Shown here: in pieces, positions 19,063-27,852 of the stretch
Position numbering within the stretch: position 1 is the stretch's first letter
Layout: every line of letters starts with the position of its first letter
Assembly: GCA_023512415.1 (NCBI GenBank)
Contig: JAILZQ010000002.1
Span: forward strand, 1-60,944
From: Geminicoccaceae bacterium
Lineage (GTDB): Bacteria; Pseudomonadota; Alphaproteobacteria; Geminicoccales; Geminicoccaceae
Reading direction: 5' to 3'
DNA length: 60,944 nucleotides
Position numbers and translations under genes: made by a program
Notes under the pieces: generated by a model
What the model was told of the DNA's origin: nothing
Seen by the model: only the letters and a program-made list of their open reading frames with translations
Database searches by the model: none

Positions 19063-19869
19063 TCAGCTCCCCATCGCCCGGTGCAGCTCGGCCGAGACCC
19101 GCCGGCAGAGCGCGTTGTAGGCGGGCGAGGTGCGGAAGGCCTCGTCACGCGGCCAGGGTGCCTCGATCGGCAGGTCGGCCACCACCCGCCCGGGCCGCGG
19201 CGCCATGACCACGATCCGGGTCGAGAGGTAGACCGATTCGTAGACCGAGTGGGTGACGAACACGACGGTCCAGCTCTGCGCCCGCCAGAGCGCGAGGAGC
19301 TCGTCGTTGAGCTTGAGCCGGGTGATCTCGTCGAGGGCGGCGAAGGGCTCGTCCATCAAGAGGAGGCTCGGCCGGGTCACGAGCGCCCGGGCGATCGAGA
19401 CGCGCATCTTCATCCCGCCCGAGAGCTCGCGCGGATAGGCACGGGCGAACTCGGCGAGGCCGACCATGGCGAGCGCCTCGGCGACCGGTCCCTCGGCCTG
19501 CCGCCGGCCGATGCCCTGGAGCCGCAGCGGCAGCCACACATTGTCGAAGACCGTGGCCCAGGGCATGAGCGTGGGCTCTTGGAAGACGAAGCCCGCGGCA
19601 CCGCGCGCCGCGCCCTCGGGACCCCGGATCCGCCCGCTGGTCGGCCGGGCGAGCCCGGCGATGAGTCTGAGGGCCGTGCTCTTGCCGCAGCCCGAGGGGC
19701 CCAAGAGGCTCACGAATTCGTGCCGACCGATCGCCAGGTCGAGGCCGGCCAGAGCGACGGTCCCGTTGGCGAAGATCTTGGTGACGCCCTCCAAGCGGAC
19801 GAGCGGGCCCGAGGGCTCCGCTCGCCCGCGCTGGTCGGTGTCGGCGCGCGGCGCGACGGCGAGGCTCAC
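19063..19869 (-). CDS. ABC transporter ATP-binding protein (NitT/TauT type)
   Basis: GPSGCGKSTALRLIAG, FQEPTLMPW, LSGGMKMRVSIARAL, LLMDEPFAALDEITR. Confidence 0.93.
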   Translation of the reverse strand: MSLAVAPRADTDQRGRAEPSGPLVRLEGVTKIFANGTVALAGLDLAIGRHEFVSLLGPSGCGKSTALRLIAGLARPTSGRIRGPEGAARGAAGFVFQEPTLMPWATVFDNVWLPLRLQGIGRRQAEGPVAEALAMVGLAEFARAYPRELSGGMKMRVSIARALVTRPSLLLMDEPFAALDEITRLKLNDELLALWRAQSWTVVFVTHSVYESVYLSTRIVVMAPRPGRVVADLPIEAPWPRDEAFRTSPAYNALCRRVSAELHRAMGS

Positions 19870-20906
19870 TGGCCGGTCAGCTTCTTCTTGAGATCGAGGC
19901 CGTGGCCCTTGTTGACGAATTGCAAGGTGTACCCCTCCTCGTAGGGCAGGCTCGCCGGGTAGACGCCCCAGCCGACCGCCTTCTCGAAGAAGCTCTTCCA
20001 GCGCTCCTTGGTCATCGCGCCGATCCCGAGCGTCAAGGCGTCACCCGAATCGACGATGCCGTACTTTTTCATCGCCTCGATCGAGAAGGCGATCTGGTCG
20101 TCGTCCATCTCGGGATTGTCCTTCTTGATGAGCTCGTTGGCCTTCTTGTTGTCGCCGTAGAGATAGTTGTACCAGCCTTCGATCGTGGCGTTGACGAAGC
20201 GCTGAACGAGGTCGGGGTTCTCCTTGACCAGCTTGGCCGAGGTCTCGATGGTCGTCGAATAGGTGTCGTAGCCGGCATCGGCCAGCACGAGCACGACCGG
20301 GTCGAAGCCGCCCTGCTTGCGGATCGCGAAGGGCTCGGAGGTCACGTAGCCCTGCTGCACACTGTTCTTGTCCGCCAGGAAGGGCGCCGGGTTGAAGGTG
20401 TAGGGCTTGAGCTGGGAATCGTCGAGGCCGTAGACCTGCTTGAGCCAGAGCCAATAGGTCAACCGCCCGTCGTTCGAGACGAAGATCGTCCGGCCCTTGA
20501 GGTCGGCGAGGGTGCGGATGCCGCTGTCCGGATGAGCCATCAAGATCTGCGGCTCTTTCTGGAAGATCGCGGCGACGGTAACGACCGGCACCTTGTTCTG
20601 GATGAAATTGAACTGGCCGAACAGGTTGCCGCCCATGTTGAAGTCGATCCGGCCGGCCGCCAGGAGCTGGCTGTGGTTGACCTGCGGGCCGCCCGGCCGG
20701 ATCGTGACCTCGAGCCCGTAGCGGGCGTAGGTACCGTCGGCCACCGCCTGATAATAGCCGCCGTGCTCGGCCTGCGCCTTCCAATTGGTGCCGAACGTCA
20801 CCTTGTCGGCCGCCGCGGCGCTCGCGGCAGCGAGCAGCAGGGCCACCGCGCCAGCGGGCCCGAAGACCGCCCACCGACCCTTCCTCGTCCCCGAACGCTG
20901 GTCCAT
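19866..20906 (-). CDS. ABC transporter substrate-binding protein (NMT1/THI5-like)
   Basis: Signal peptide then KVTFGTNWKAQAEHGGYYQAVADGTYARYGLEVTIRPGGPQVNHSQLLAAGRIDFNMGG; stop overlaps the downstream ATPase start. Confidence 0.9.
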   Translation of the reverse strand: MDQRSGTRKGRWAVFGPAGAVALLLAAASAAAADKVTFGTNWKAQAEHGGYYQAVADGTYARYGLEVTIRPGGPQVNHSQLLAAGRIDFNMGGNLFGQFNFIQNKVPVVTVAAIFQKEPQILMAHPDSGIRTLADLKGRTIFVSNDGRLTYWLWLKQVYGLDDSQLKPYTFNPAPFLADKNSVQQGYVTSEPFAIRKQGGFDPVVLVLADAGYDTYSTTIETSAKLVKENPDLVQRFVNATIEGWYNYLYGDNKKANELIKKDNPEMDDDQIAFSIEAMKKYGIVDSGDALTLGIGAMTKERWKSFFEKAVGWGVYPASLPYEEGYTLQFVNKGHGLDLKKKLTGQ

Positions 20907-21107
20907 TTCCGTTCCCTCCCGAAGGCCGCCACGGGCACCCTGGGCCCGCCGACCGCTCGCCCCCGTGCGCCACACCTGCCGTGTGCGCCATCTCGGCAAC
21001 TTCGCGGGTACGAGCAAGTCCCGTGCCGCGACCGTCACCGGATGCCCGGGGTCGGTCGACGTCGCCCCGAATGTGCTCGCCGGAGCGGCCCGCCGGCAAG
21101 GCCCTGC

Positions 21108-22457
21108 TCAGGCTCGACCGGGGCTGCCCTCGCCCTCGTTCCCGCGCCAGGTGCCGGCGAGCAGCCGGCGGGCCAGCTCGCGGCGGTCGAGCGGTGCCTC
21201 GTCGCTCGCCGCGGCGGAGGGCGCCGGTGCCGTGCGGGCGAGCCGGTCGGCCACGATCAGGATCGCGAGGAGGTTGTAGAAGAGCTCGAAGAGCGCCATG
21301 TTGAGCAGCGCTCCGCCGACCGCGTAGCCGACCAGGCTCACCTGGACGGCGGCCCCGAGCCGGGCGAGGTCGTGCAGGTCCGGCCGGTCCCGCTCGACCC
21401 GCATGAGCCGACCGGCGGTGAGCATGGCGCCCAAAAGGATCGCGAGGAACAGGGCGAGGCCGAGGAAGCCGAGCTCGCCCAGCACCTCGAAATAGATGCT
21501 GTGGGCGTTGAGATAGTCGGAGTGGCCGCCGGCGCCGTGGCGGATCCGGTTGAGCACGAAGACCCGGAAGCCGCCGCCGAGCCAGGGATGGGCGAGGGCC
21601 ACCTCGATGGCGTAGGCCCAAGCGGTGAAGCGCAGCTGCGCCGAGGCGTCGGCCTCGTACTCGTCGATCGTGCCCATCTTGGCGTACCAGGCATCGGGCA
21701 TCACGAGCGCGAGCGCCAAGGCCGCGGCTCCGCCCAAAAGCGCGAGCGGTAGCTTGGCCTTGGAGCGCCACCAGAGCACCACGGCCATGGCCAGGAGCGC
21801 GAGGAGGCCGCCGCGCGACCAGGTGCCGAGCACGGCGAGCACGGTGAGCCCGCCGGCGCCGATCAGCAGGGTGCGCAGCCAGAAGGGGCGGCTCGTCTCG
21901 TAGAGATGGTGGAGGAGCGGCAGGACCATGACGAGCGCAAGGGCGATGCCGTTGTTGTCGGCCATGAGGCTCGGGCTCGGGCCGAGCACCTGGTGGGCAC
22001 CGCCGGTGGCGAGCACGAAGAGACCGCCCTTGATGCCGTAAAAGGCGATCGAGAGGGTGACGACCCAGACCAAGAGGCGGAGCCGCTCGGGGCGATCGAT
22101 CAAGGCCGTCGTGAGGAAAAGGGCGGCCAAGATCTTGAGCAAGGCGTCGCGCTTCTCGACCGCGAGCTCGGGGGCGAGGGCTTGGCTCGTCGAGAGGACG
22201 GCCAGCGCACCGAACAGCAGGAGGAGGGTGGAGAGCGGCCCCCAGAGCGGCAGCTTGCGCTCGCCCGAGGCGAGCCAGCGGAGGAGGGTCACGACGAAGA
22301 GCAGCATCGCCCAAGGGGCCTCCTGGGCGAAGCCGAACGTGAGCCGGTGCGGGGCCATGAGCGAGACCCACACATAGCCCAACAGGCCGAGGTGCGGGCG
22401 GACGAGGGCGGCCGAGGCGAGGGCCGCGACGATCGTCGTGAGGAGGAGATCGCGCAT
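21108..22457 (-). CDS. O-antigen-ligase-like membrane protein (resembles putative O-glycosylation ligase of exosortase A systems)
   Basis: Polytopic; GLLGYVWVSLMAPHRLTFGFA N-terminal motif, GTWSRGGLLALLAM, AHSIYFEVLGELGFLGLALFL Wzy_C-like motif. Confidence 0.83.
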   Translation of the reverse strand: MRDLLLTTIVAALASAALVRPHLGLLGYVWVSLMAPHRLTFGFAQEAPWAMLLFVVTLLRWLASGERKLPLWGPLSTLLLLFGALAVLSTSQALAPELAVEKRDALLKILAALFLTTALIDRPERLRLLVWVVTLSIAFYGIKGGLFVLATGGAHQVLGPSPSLMADNNGIALALVMVLPLLHHLYETSRPFWLRTLLIGAGGLTVLAVLGTWSRGGLLALLAMAVVLWWRSKAKLPLALLGGAAALALALVMPDAWYAKMGTIDEYEADASAQLRFTAWAYAIEVALAHPWLGGGFRVFVLNRIRHGAGGHSDYLNAHSIYFEVLGELGFLGLALFLAILLGAMLTAGRLMRVERDRPDLHDLARLGAAVQVSLVGYAVGGALLNMALFELFYNLLAILIVADRLARTAPAPSAAASDEAPLDRRELARRLLAGTWRGNEGEGSPGRA

Positions 22458-22631
22458 CAGGCTCCGGTCGGTCGGTGCACACGGCCGCCGATCGGCCGGG
22501 TGTCCACCGGGAGCCTAGGACCGGGTGCGGCGCGCGGCGAGTCCCTCGCGCTTCCTGCGCACCGGGGTGCCCGCTCGATCCGGCCGAGCCGTGCACCCGC
22601 TCCTCGAGACGAGCGCGAGTAACCGGCAAGA

Positions 22632-22663
22632 AAAAGGGCCGTGGTCGAGCCGACCGCGGCCCC
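22632..22663 (-). terminator. Rho-independent terminator downstream of the HU gene
   Basis: + strand aaaaa gggccgtggtcg agc cgaccgcggccc; on the - strand a 12-bp GC-rich stem (one mismatch) followed by T5. Confidence 0.8.
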
Positions 22664-22684
22664 GCCTCGCGTGCCCGGGCCGGC

Positions 22685-22960
22685 TCAGCCGTTGACCGCG
22701 TCGCGCAGGTTCTTGCCGGCTTTGAAACGGACCGAGCGACTGGCCTTGATCGTGATCGGCTCGCCGGTCTGTGGGTTGCGGCCCTCACGGGCGGCCCGGT
22801 GGGCCACCTCGAACACGCCGAAGCCGGCGATCGCCACCCGGTCGCCGCGCTTGAGCGCCTCTTGGATGCCGCCGAGCACGGCGTGCACCGCCTCCGAAGC
22901 CTTGGCCTTGGTCATGCCCGTGGATTGGGCGACCGCTGCGCTCAGCTCGTCGAGGGTCAT
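22685..22960 (-). CDS. HU-family DNA-binding protein
   Basis: MTLDELSAAVAQSTGMTKAKASEAVHAV...GFGVFEVAHRAAREGRNPQTGEPITIKASRSVRFKAGKNLRDAV. Confidence 0.95.
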   Translation of the reverse strand: MTLDELSAAVAQSTGMTKAKASEAVHAVLGGIQEALKRGDRVAIAGFGVFEVAHRAAREGRNPQTGEPITIKASRSVRFKAGKNLRDAVNG

Positions 22961-23315
22961 CGAAAGCTCCCCTTAGCCCGCGTCGCGTGTCGCGGGCGCT
23001 TATCATGAAGCTTTTCGGTTGCAAACATCTTCGAGAGCGGACGCGACGCGTTCGTGGCCCGGCGTGACGCGCCGGCCGCGCGGGTGCGGGCAGAGCGGGA
23101 TCCTGGCGCCAGGACGACGAGGGGATATCGGGGCTTTTAGGCGTCTTGTAGGCGAAAAGTCTTTCTTCGGCGTCCGGATCGGAATATCAACTGGAGCGCG
23201 GACGGGTGGTGTTAACCTTTCCGCAAGGTTGCGGTCGCAAGATGGGATCGCGCAACCGACCGGCCGCGCCGTGGCGTGCGCGCGGACGGCGGCGGTTCCG
23301 CAAGGGAGTTCCGCG

Positions 23316-24026
23316 ATGGCACGTGTCGAGGCCGTGGCAGCGAGCGGGGCGGGCTTCGCATGGCCCGGCCTCGCCGACTGGGTCGGGGTCGGTCGCGAGC
23401 TCGGCCGACGCTGGCTCCTCCTCTTCCGCTTCGCCCTCTTGAACCTCTTGGCCGGCGCGCTCGCCGCCGCGGCCGCCGCACAGGGCTGGCTCGCGGCGAT
23501 GTTCGAGACCGACGGGCAGCACCTGGTCAAGCTCATCGTGCTCGTCTTCGCGGTCGGGCTCGCGATGGCCGCAGGGCGCGCCTGGCGGTTGAGCCACGAG
23601 CTCAACGCGGTGCGCGAGGGAACCCCCCGGCCCGGCTCCAAGGCCTTCTGGTTCCTCGCCGCCACCGCCGGTCGCGACGGCGCCACCCGCACGGCGCTCG
23701 CCGCGCTCCTCCGGCTCAAGCTGCAGCAGCGCTTGTCGGTCCTCCGTTACGTGGCGAGCTTGCTCGTGCTCTTGGGTCTGATCGGCACGGTCGTCGGCTT
23801 CATCCGCGCGCTCGGCGGGATCGACCCGGCGACGGTCGGCGACCCGGCGGCGATCGGCCCCATGGTCTCGAAGCTGCTCGACGGCATGGCGGTCGCTCTC
23901 TACACGACCCTCGCCGGCTCGCTCCTCAACATCTGGCTCACCTTGAACTGTCGGCTGCTCGAGAGCGGGGCCGCGCATCTCTACGCCCAACTGGTCGAGC
24001 GGAGCGAAGCCGATGCTCGCGCCTGA
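23316..24026 (+). CDS. MotA/TolQ/ExbB-like proton channel family protein
   Basis: ATG at 23316; TM helices plus SVLRYVASLLVLLGLIGTVVGFIRALGGI...VSKLLDGMAVALYTTLAGSLLNIWLTL. Confidence 0.85.
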   Translation: MARVEAVAASGAGFAWPGLADWVGVGRELGRRWLLLFRFALLNLLAGALAAAAAAQGWLAAMFETDGQHLVKLIVLVFAVGLAMAAGRAWRLSHELNAVREGTPRPGSKAFWFLAATAGRDGATRTALAALLRLKLQQRLSVLRYVASLLVLLGLIGTVVGFIRALGGIDPATVGDPAAIGPMVSKLLDGMAVALYTTLAGSLLNIWLTLNCRLLESGAAHLYAQLVERSEADARA

Positions 24027-24624
24027 CCTCGACGAGGATCCGGACGGCGCGATCGTCTTCCGCGATCTGATCACCCTCGCCCTCGCGGGCTTCGTGGTCT
24101 GCGTGATCCTGATCCTGCCGCACATCAACCCGGCCAAGGCCGTGCCGCGCCCCGACGGCCTCGAGCCGCCCGGTAACGTCGTGGTCGAGCTGCGTTGGCC
24201 GGACCCGATCGACGCCGACGTCGACCTCTGGGTCCAGGGACCGGGCGACGTGCCGGTCGGCTACTCGAACAAGGGCGGCCGGTTGTTCAACCTGCTGCGC
24301 GACGATCTGGGCCACCGCGGCGACGTCTCGGGCCTCAATTACGAGGTCGCCTATTCGCGCGGCATCCTGTCCGGCGAGTACGTCGTCAACGTCCATCTCT
24401 ACCGGAACAACGGGCAGATCCTGCCGATCCCGGTCACCGTGGTGGCGAGCGTCAAACCGTCGGTCGGCGAGAGCGCCCGGCAACTCTTGGCGCGAACGGT
24501 CGAGCTCGGCCGCGAGGGCGAGGAGCGGACCGTGTTCCGCTTCCGCCTCGACGAGCGCGGCGGGCTCGTGGCCGGCAGCGTCCACGACCTCGAGGTCCCC
24601 CTGCGCGCGCGGAGGCCGTCGTGA
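24013..24624 (+). CDS. Single-TM protein with MotB/ExbD-like acidic TM start and uncharacterised periplasmic domain
   Basis: AIVFRDLITLALAGFVVCVILILPHINP then VELRWPDPIDADVDLWVQGPGDVPVGYSNKGGRLFNLLRDDLG; overlaps the preceding gene by 14 bp. Confidence 0.8.
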   Translation: MLAPDLDEDPDGAIVFRDLITLALAGFVVCVILILPHINPAKAVPRPDGLEPPGNVVVELRWPDPIDADVDLWVQGPGDVPVGYSNKGGRLFNLLRDDLGHRGDVSGLNYEVAYSRGILSGEYVVNVHLYRNNGQILPIPVTVVASVKPSVGESARQLLARTVELGREGEERTVFRFRLDERGGLVAGSVHDLEVPLRARRPS

Positions 24625-25276
24625 GCAGCTTCGTGCCCCTCTTCGCCGGCCTCGCCCTGCTCGCGGGCGGGCTCGCCTCGCTCACCGTCTGGGCGCAGCG
24701 CCGGCCGGCGGCCAAGCTCGCCGCCCTCTCGCTCGCCGCGCTCCTGTTGCCGCTCGGCTACGTCGCGCTCGCGGACCTGCCCGGTCGGCCGAAGCCCGTG
24801 CGCGACGAGTGGCTGCACGCCCGGGCGGCGGAGGCGGTGGTGCTCGCCTTCGAGCTCGACGAAGGTCGGGCGATCCATCTGTGGTTGCGCCTGCCCGGGC
24901 TCGACGAGCCGCGCGCCTACCGCCTGCCCTGGAGCCGGCCGCTCGCCCAGCAGCTCCAGGATGCCGGACGCGCGGCCGAGAAGGCCGGGACCGCGGTGGC
25001 GATGCGCCGGCCCTTCGAGCCCTCGCTCGACGATCGCGAGCCCAAGGTCTACCCCCTGCCGCAGCCGGCCCTGCCGCCCAAGGAGGTCCCGGGCGACGCG
25101 CTGGTCCTGCCGCCGCGGCCGGCCGGCCCCGGGCGCGGGCGGGTGCGTCGCCGCCGCTCAGGCTTCGAGCCCGGCCATCGCGCAGAGGATCCGCCAGTGC
25201 GTCTCGCTCACCGGCACGACCGAGAGACGCGACTGGCGGACCAGGGCCAAGTCGGCCAGGCGCGGCTCGGCCTTGA
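24621..25276 (+). CDS. Two-TM hypothetical protein (third gene of the TolQ-like cluster); 3' end uncertain
   Basis: GTG at 24621 overlapping TGA; VSSFVPLFAGLALLAGGLASLTVWAQRRPAAKLAALSLAALLLPLGYVALADLPG...DEPRAYRLPWSRPLAQQLQDA. The frame stays open to 25652; conserved-looking sequence ends around 25140. Confidence 0.6.
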
Positions 25277-25565
25277 TGGCGCGCAGCGGCACCTCGCGCG
25301 GCAGGCGGCACTCGGGCTCGACGCGCACGGCCGGCCAGCGCGGGTCGCTCGGGTCGGGCTGCCAGGCGCGGGTGATCCGGACGATCCCGACGATCGCCGG
25401 ATCGATCACCGAGCGGTAGAAGAAGGCCCGCTCGCCGGGCTGCATGCTGCGCAGGTTGCGGGCTGCTTGGTGGTTGCGGACCCCGGTCCACTCGGTGGAC
25501 CCCTCCTCGAGCAGGCGCTCGAAACCGTAGTCGGCGGGCTCGGTCTTGAGCAGCCAATGGGCCAT
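25158..25565 (-). CDS. EVE domain-containing protein
   Basis: MAHWLLKTEPADYGFERLLEEGSTEWTGVRNHQAARNLRSMQPGERAFFYRSVIDPAIVGIVRI. Confidence 0.92.
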   Translation of the reverse strand: MAHWLLKTEPADYGFERLLEEGSTEWTGVRNHQAARNLRSMQPGERAFFYRSVIDPAIVGIVRITRAWQPDPSDPRWPAVRVEPECRLPREVPLRAIKAEPRLADLALVRQSRLSVVPVSETHWRILCAMAGLEA

Positions 25566-25600
25566 GGCGCGCGGTCTCCGAACCGACCCCGCCCGATCGT

Positions 25601-26485
25601 TCAACGGCCGGCGGCGGACCGGCGGGCGAGCTCGGCGATGTCCAGACGGTAGAGCCAGAGCCCGCTTCCCACGATGATCGCGGCACCGAGGAGGGTCGCG
25701 GGCGAAGGCACGTCGCCGAACGCCAGATAGCTCGCGGCCATCGCCCAGACCAGCTGGAGATAGTTGAAGGGGCTCACCCGTGAGGCCTCGGCCCGGCGCA
25801 GGGCCAAGATGATCATGAGATGGCCGATCGCGCCCAGAACACCGGTCGCGGCCATGAGCGCGAGGTCGAGCGGGGCGGGGGTCCGCCAGCCCCAGGGCAG
25901 GAGCAGGGTGAAGAGCACGGCGCCCACGAGGCCGCTGAACAGGAGCGAGACCAAGGGCTCGGCCTCGCGCACCATGCGGGTGCTGATCTGGTAGATCGCG
26001 TAGGCCGCGGCACAGCCGAGGGCGAGGGCGGCGCCCGGGCCGATCCCCGCCCCGGTCGGCCGGACGATCAAGAGCGCGCCCAAGAAGCCCGTACCGATCG
26101 CCGCCCAGCGCAGCGGCCCGACCCGCTCGCGCAGCACGACGAGGGCGATCGCCGCGACCAGGATCGGCGAGAGGAAGGTGATCGCCGCCACGTCGCCGAG
26201 CGGCAGGTAGAGCAGCGCGGTGAAGTTGAGCAGCGTGCTCGCACCGAGCAGGACCGAGCGGGCGAGCTGGATCTTGGGCTCGCGGGTGCGCAGCGCGCCG
26301 GCGACGGCCGCCGGGATCACCATCGCGACGAACAGCACGTGGAAGAAGGTCCGCGCCCAGAGCAGCATGAGCACCGGGTAGCGGGCCAGGAGCGCCTTCA
26401 CGATCGCGTTCATCACGGCGAACAACAGCCCGCCCAGGGTCACGAGCCCGATCGCCGCCAAGATGTTGCGTCGGCCTTCGTCCAC
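25601..26485 (-). CDS. DMT-superfamily (EamA) transporter
   Basis: About ten TM helices, two EamA-like repeats (WARTFFHVLFVAM; LGAIGHLMIILALRRAEASRVSPFNYLQLVWAMAASYLAFGDVPS). Confidence 0.9.
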   Translation of the reverse strand: MDEGRRNILAAIGLVTLGGLLFAVMNAIVKALLARYPVLMLLWARTFFHVLFVAMVIPAAVAGALRTREPKIQLARSVLLGASTLLNFTALLYLPLGDVAAITFLSPILVAAIALVVLRERVGPLRWAAIGTGFLGALLIVRPTGAGIGPGAALALGCAAAYAIYQISTRMVREAEPLVSLLFSGLVGAVLFTLLLPWGWRTPAPLDLALMAATGVLGAIGHLMIILALRRAEASRVSPFNYLQLVWAMAASYLAFGDVPSPATLLGAAIIVGSGLWLYRLDIAELARRSAAGR

Positions 26486-26567
26486 CCGCTCTCCGATCCC
26501 GATGGCCGCCCCGGTCGGCGTGGGCTATCTCCCGGCCGTTCTCTCGCAGAGCCGGAGGCCCGCCGCC

Positions 26568-27716
26568 ATGCTGCATTTCGACGAGGCCGAGTTCGCCGCG
26601 CGCAAGGCCCGCACCCTCGCCGCCATGGCCGAGGCCGGGCTCGACGGTCTGTTGCTGTTCAAGCAGGAGAGCATGTACTGGCTCACCGGCTACGACAGCT
26701 TCGGCTTCTGCTTCTTCCAATGCCTGCTCTTGAGCGGGTCGGGCGATCTCGTCCTGCTCACCCGTGCCCCCGACCTCCGCCAGGCCCAGCTCACCTCGAT
26801 CCTGACCGACATCCGCATCTGGGGGGACCGCGAGGGCGCCGATCCCACCCGCGAGCTCGCGGCGATCCTCGCCGAGAAAGGGCTCGAGCGCGGCCGGCTC
26901 GGGGTCGAGTGGGAGGCGCACGGGCTCACCGCGGCGCGTGGCCAGAAGCTCGCGGCGGCTCTCGAGGGACGCTTCCGCACGGCCGACGCCTCGCTGCTCG
27001 TGAGTCGGCTCCGGCTCGTCAAGTCGCCGGCCGAGCTCGCCTGCGTGCGGCGCGCCGGCGAACTCGCCGATGCCGCCCTCGAAGCGGCGATCGCCCACGC
27101 CCGGCCGGGGGTCGAAGAGGGGGTGATCCTCGCCCGCATGCACGATGCGATCTTCGAGGCCGGCGGGGATTATCCGGCCAACCCGTTCATCATCGGCTCG
27201 GGCCCCGAGGCGCTGCTCTGCCGCTACCATTCGGGCCGCCGTCGGCTCGACCCGACCGACCAGCTCACCCTCGAGATCGCCGGGGTCTGGCGGCAATACC
27301 ATGCCTGCCTGATGCGCACGCTCCTGATCGGTGCGGCGGATCCCGCGCAGGCGCGGATGTTCGAGGTGTGCCGCGAGGCGCTGGCCGCCTGCGAGGAGCG
27401 GCTGCGCCCGGGGCGCACCTTCGGCGAGCTGTTCGAGGCGCACGCGACCACCTTCGACCGGCACGGGCTGCGGCCGCACCGGCTCAACGCCTGTGGCTAC
27501 TCGCTCGGCGCCGTCTACGCTCCTTCCTGGATGGACTGGCCCATGGTCTACGCCGACAACCCGGTGGTGCTGGAGCCCGGGATGGTCGTGTTCTTGCACA
27601 TGATCCTCGCCGATTCGCGGACCGGCCGGGCGATGACCCTGGGCCGGACCGCGATCGTCCGCGATGGCGCCCCCGAGATCCTCTCCCGCCTGCCGCTCGA
27701 GGTCGCGGTCGGCTGA
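26568..27716 (+). CDS. M24 (pita-bread fold) family hydrolase, creatinase/ectoine hydrolase-like
   Basis: YWLTGYDSFGFCFFQ, RLVKSPAELACVRRAGELADAALEAA, YHSGRRRLDPTDQLTLEIAGVWRQYHACLMRTLLIG, LEPGMVVFLHMIL. Confidence 0.87.
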   Translation: MLHFDEAEFAARKARTLAAMAEAGLDGLLLFKQESMYWLTGYDSFGFCFFQCLLLSGSGDLVLLTRAPDLRQAQLTSILTDIRIWGDREGADPTRELAAILAEKGLERGRLGVEWEAHGLTAARGQKLAAALEGRFRTADASLLVSRLRLVKSPAELACVRRAGELADAALEAAIAHARPGVEEGVILARMHDAIFEAGGDYPANPFIIGSGPEALLCRYHSGRRRLDPTDQLTLEIAGVWRQYHACLMRTLLIGAADPAQARMFEVCREALAACEERLRPGRTFGELFEAHATTFDRHGLRPHRLNACGYSLGAVYAPSWMDWPMVYADNPVVLEPGMVVFLHMILADSRTGRAMTLGRTAIVRDGAPEILSRLPLEVAVG

Positions 27717-27852
27717 GCCCGGCGCCCGGCTCGCCCCGGCCTTGGACGGCCGGCACGGCTTTCGCTAGGAGCTCGCCCGGGAACGCTGCGCGCCGTTCCG
27801 CGAACCACGCCGAGGGGCCGGGCACGCGACCGGCCCGAGCCCGAGGGACGCC

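Noticed and set aside
20041-22788. 915-aa - strand ORF over the SBP and O-antigen-ligase-like genes
   Set aside because: Off-frame reading of two motif-bearing genes in high-GC DNA.
23316-24624. Zorya (ZorAB) defence system
   Set aside because: The channel protein lacks a long C-terminal tail, the partner lacks an OmpA-like domain, and no ZorC/D/E-like helicase or nuclease genes follow.
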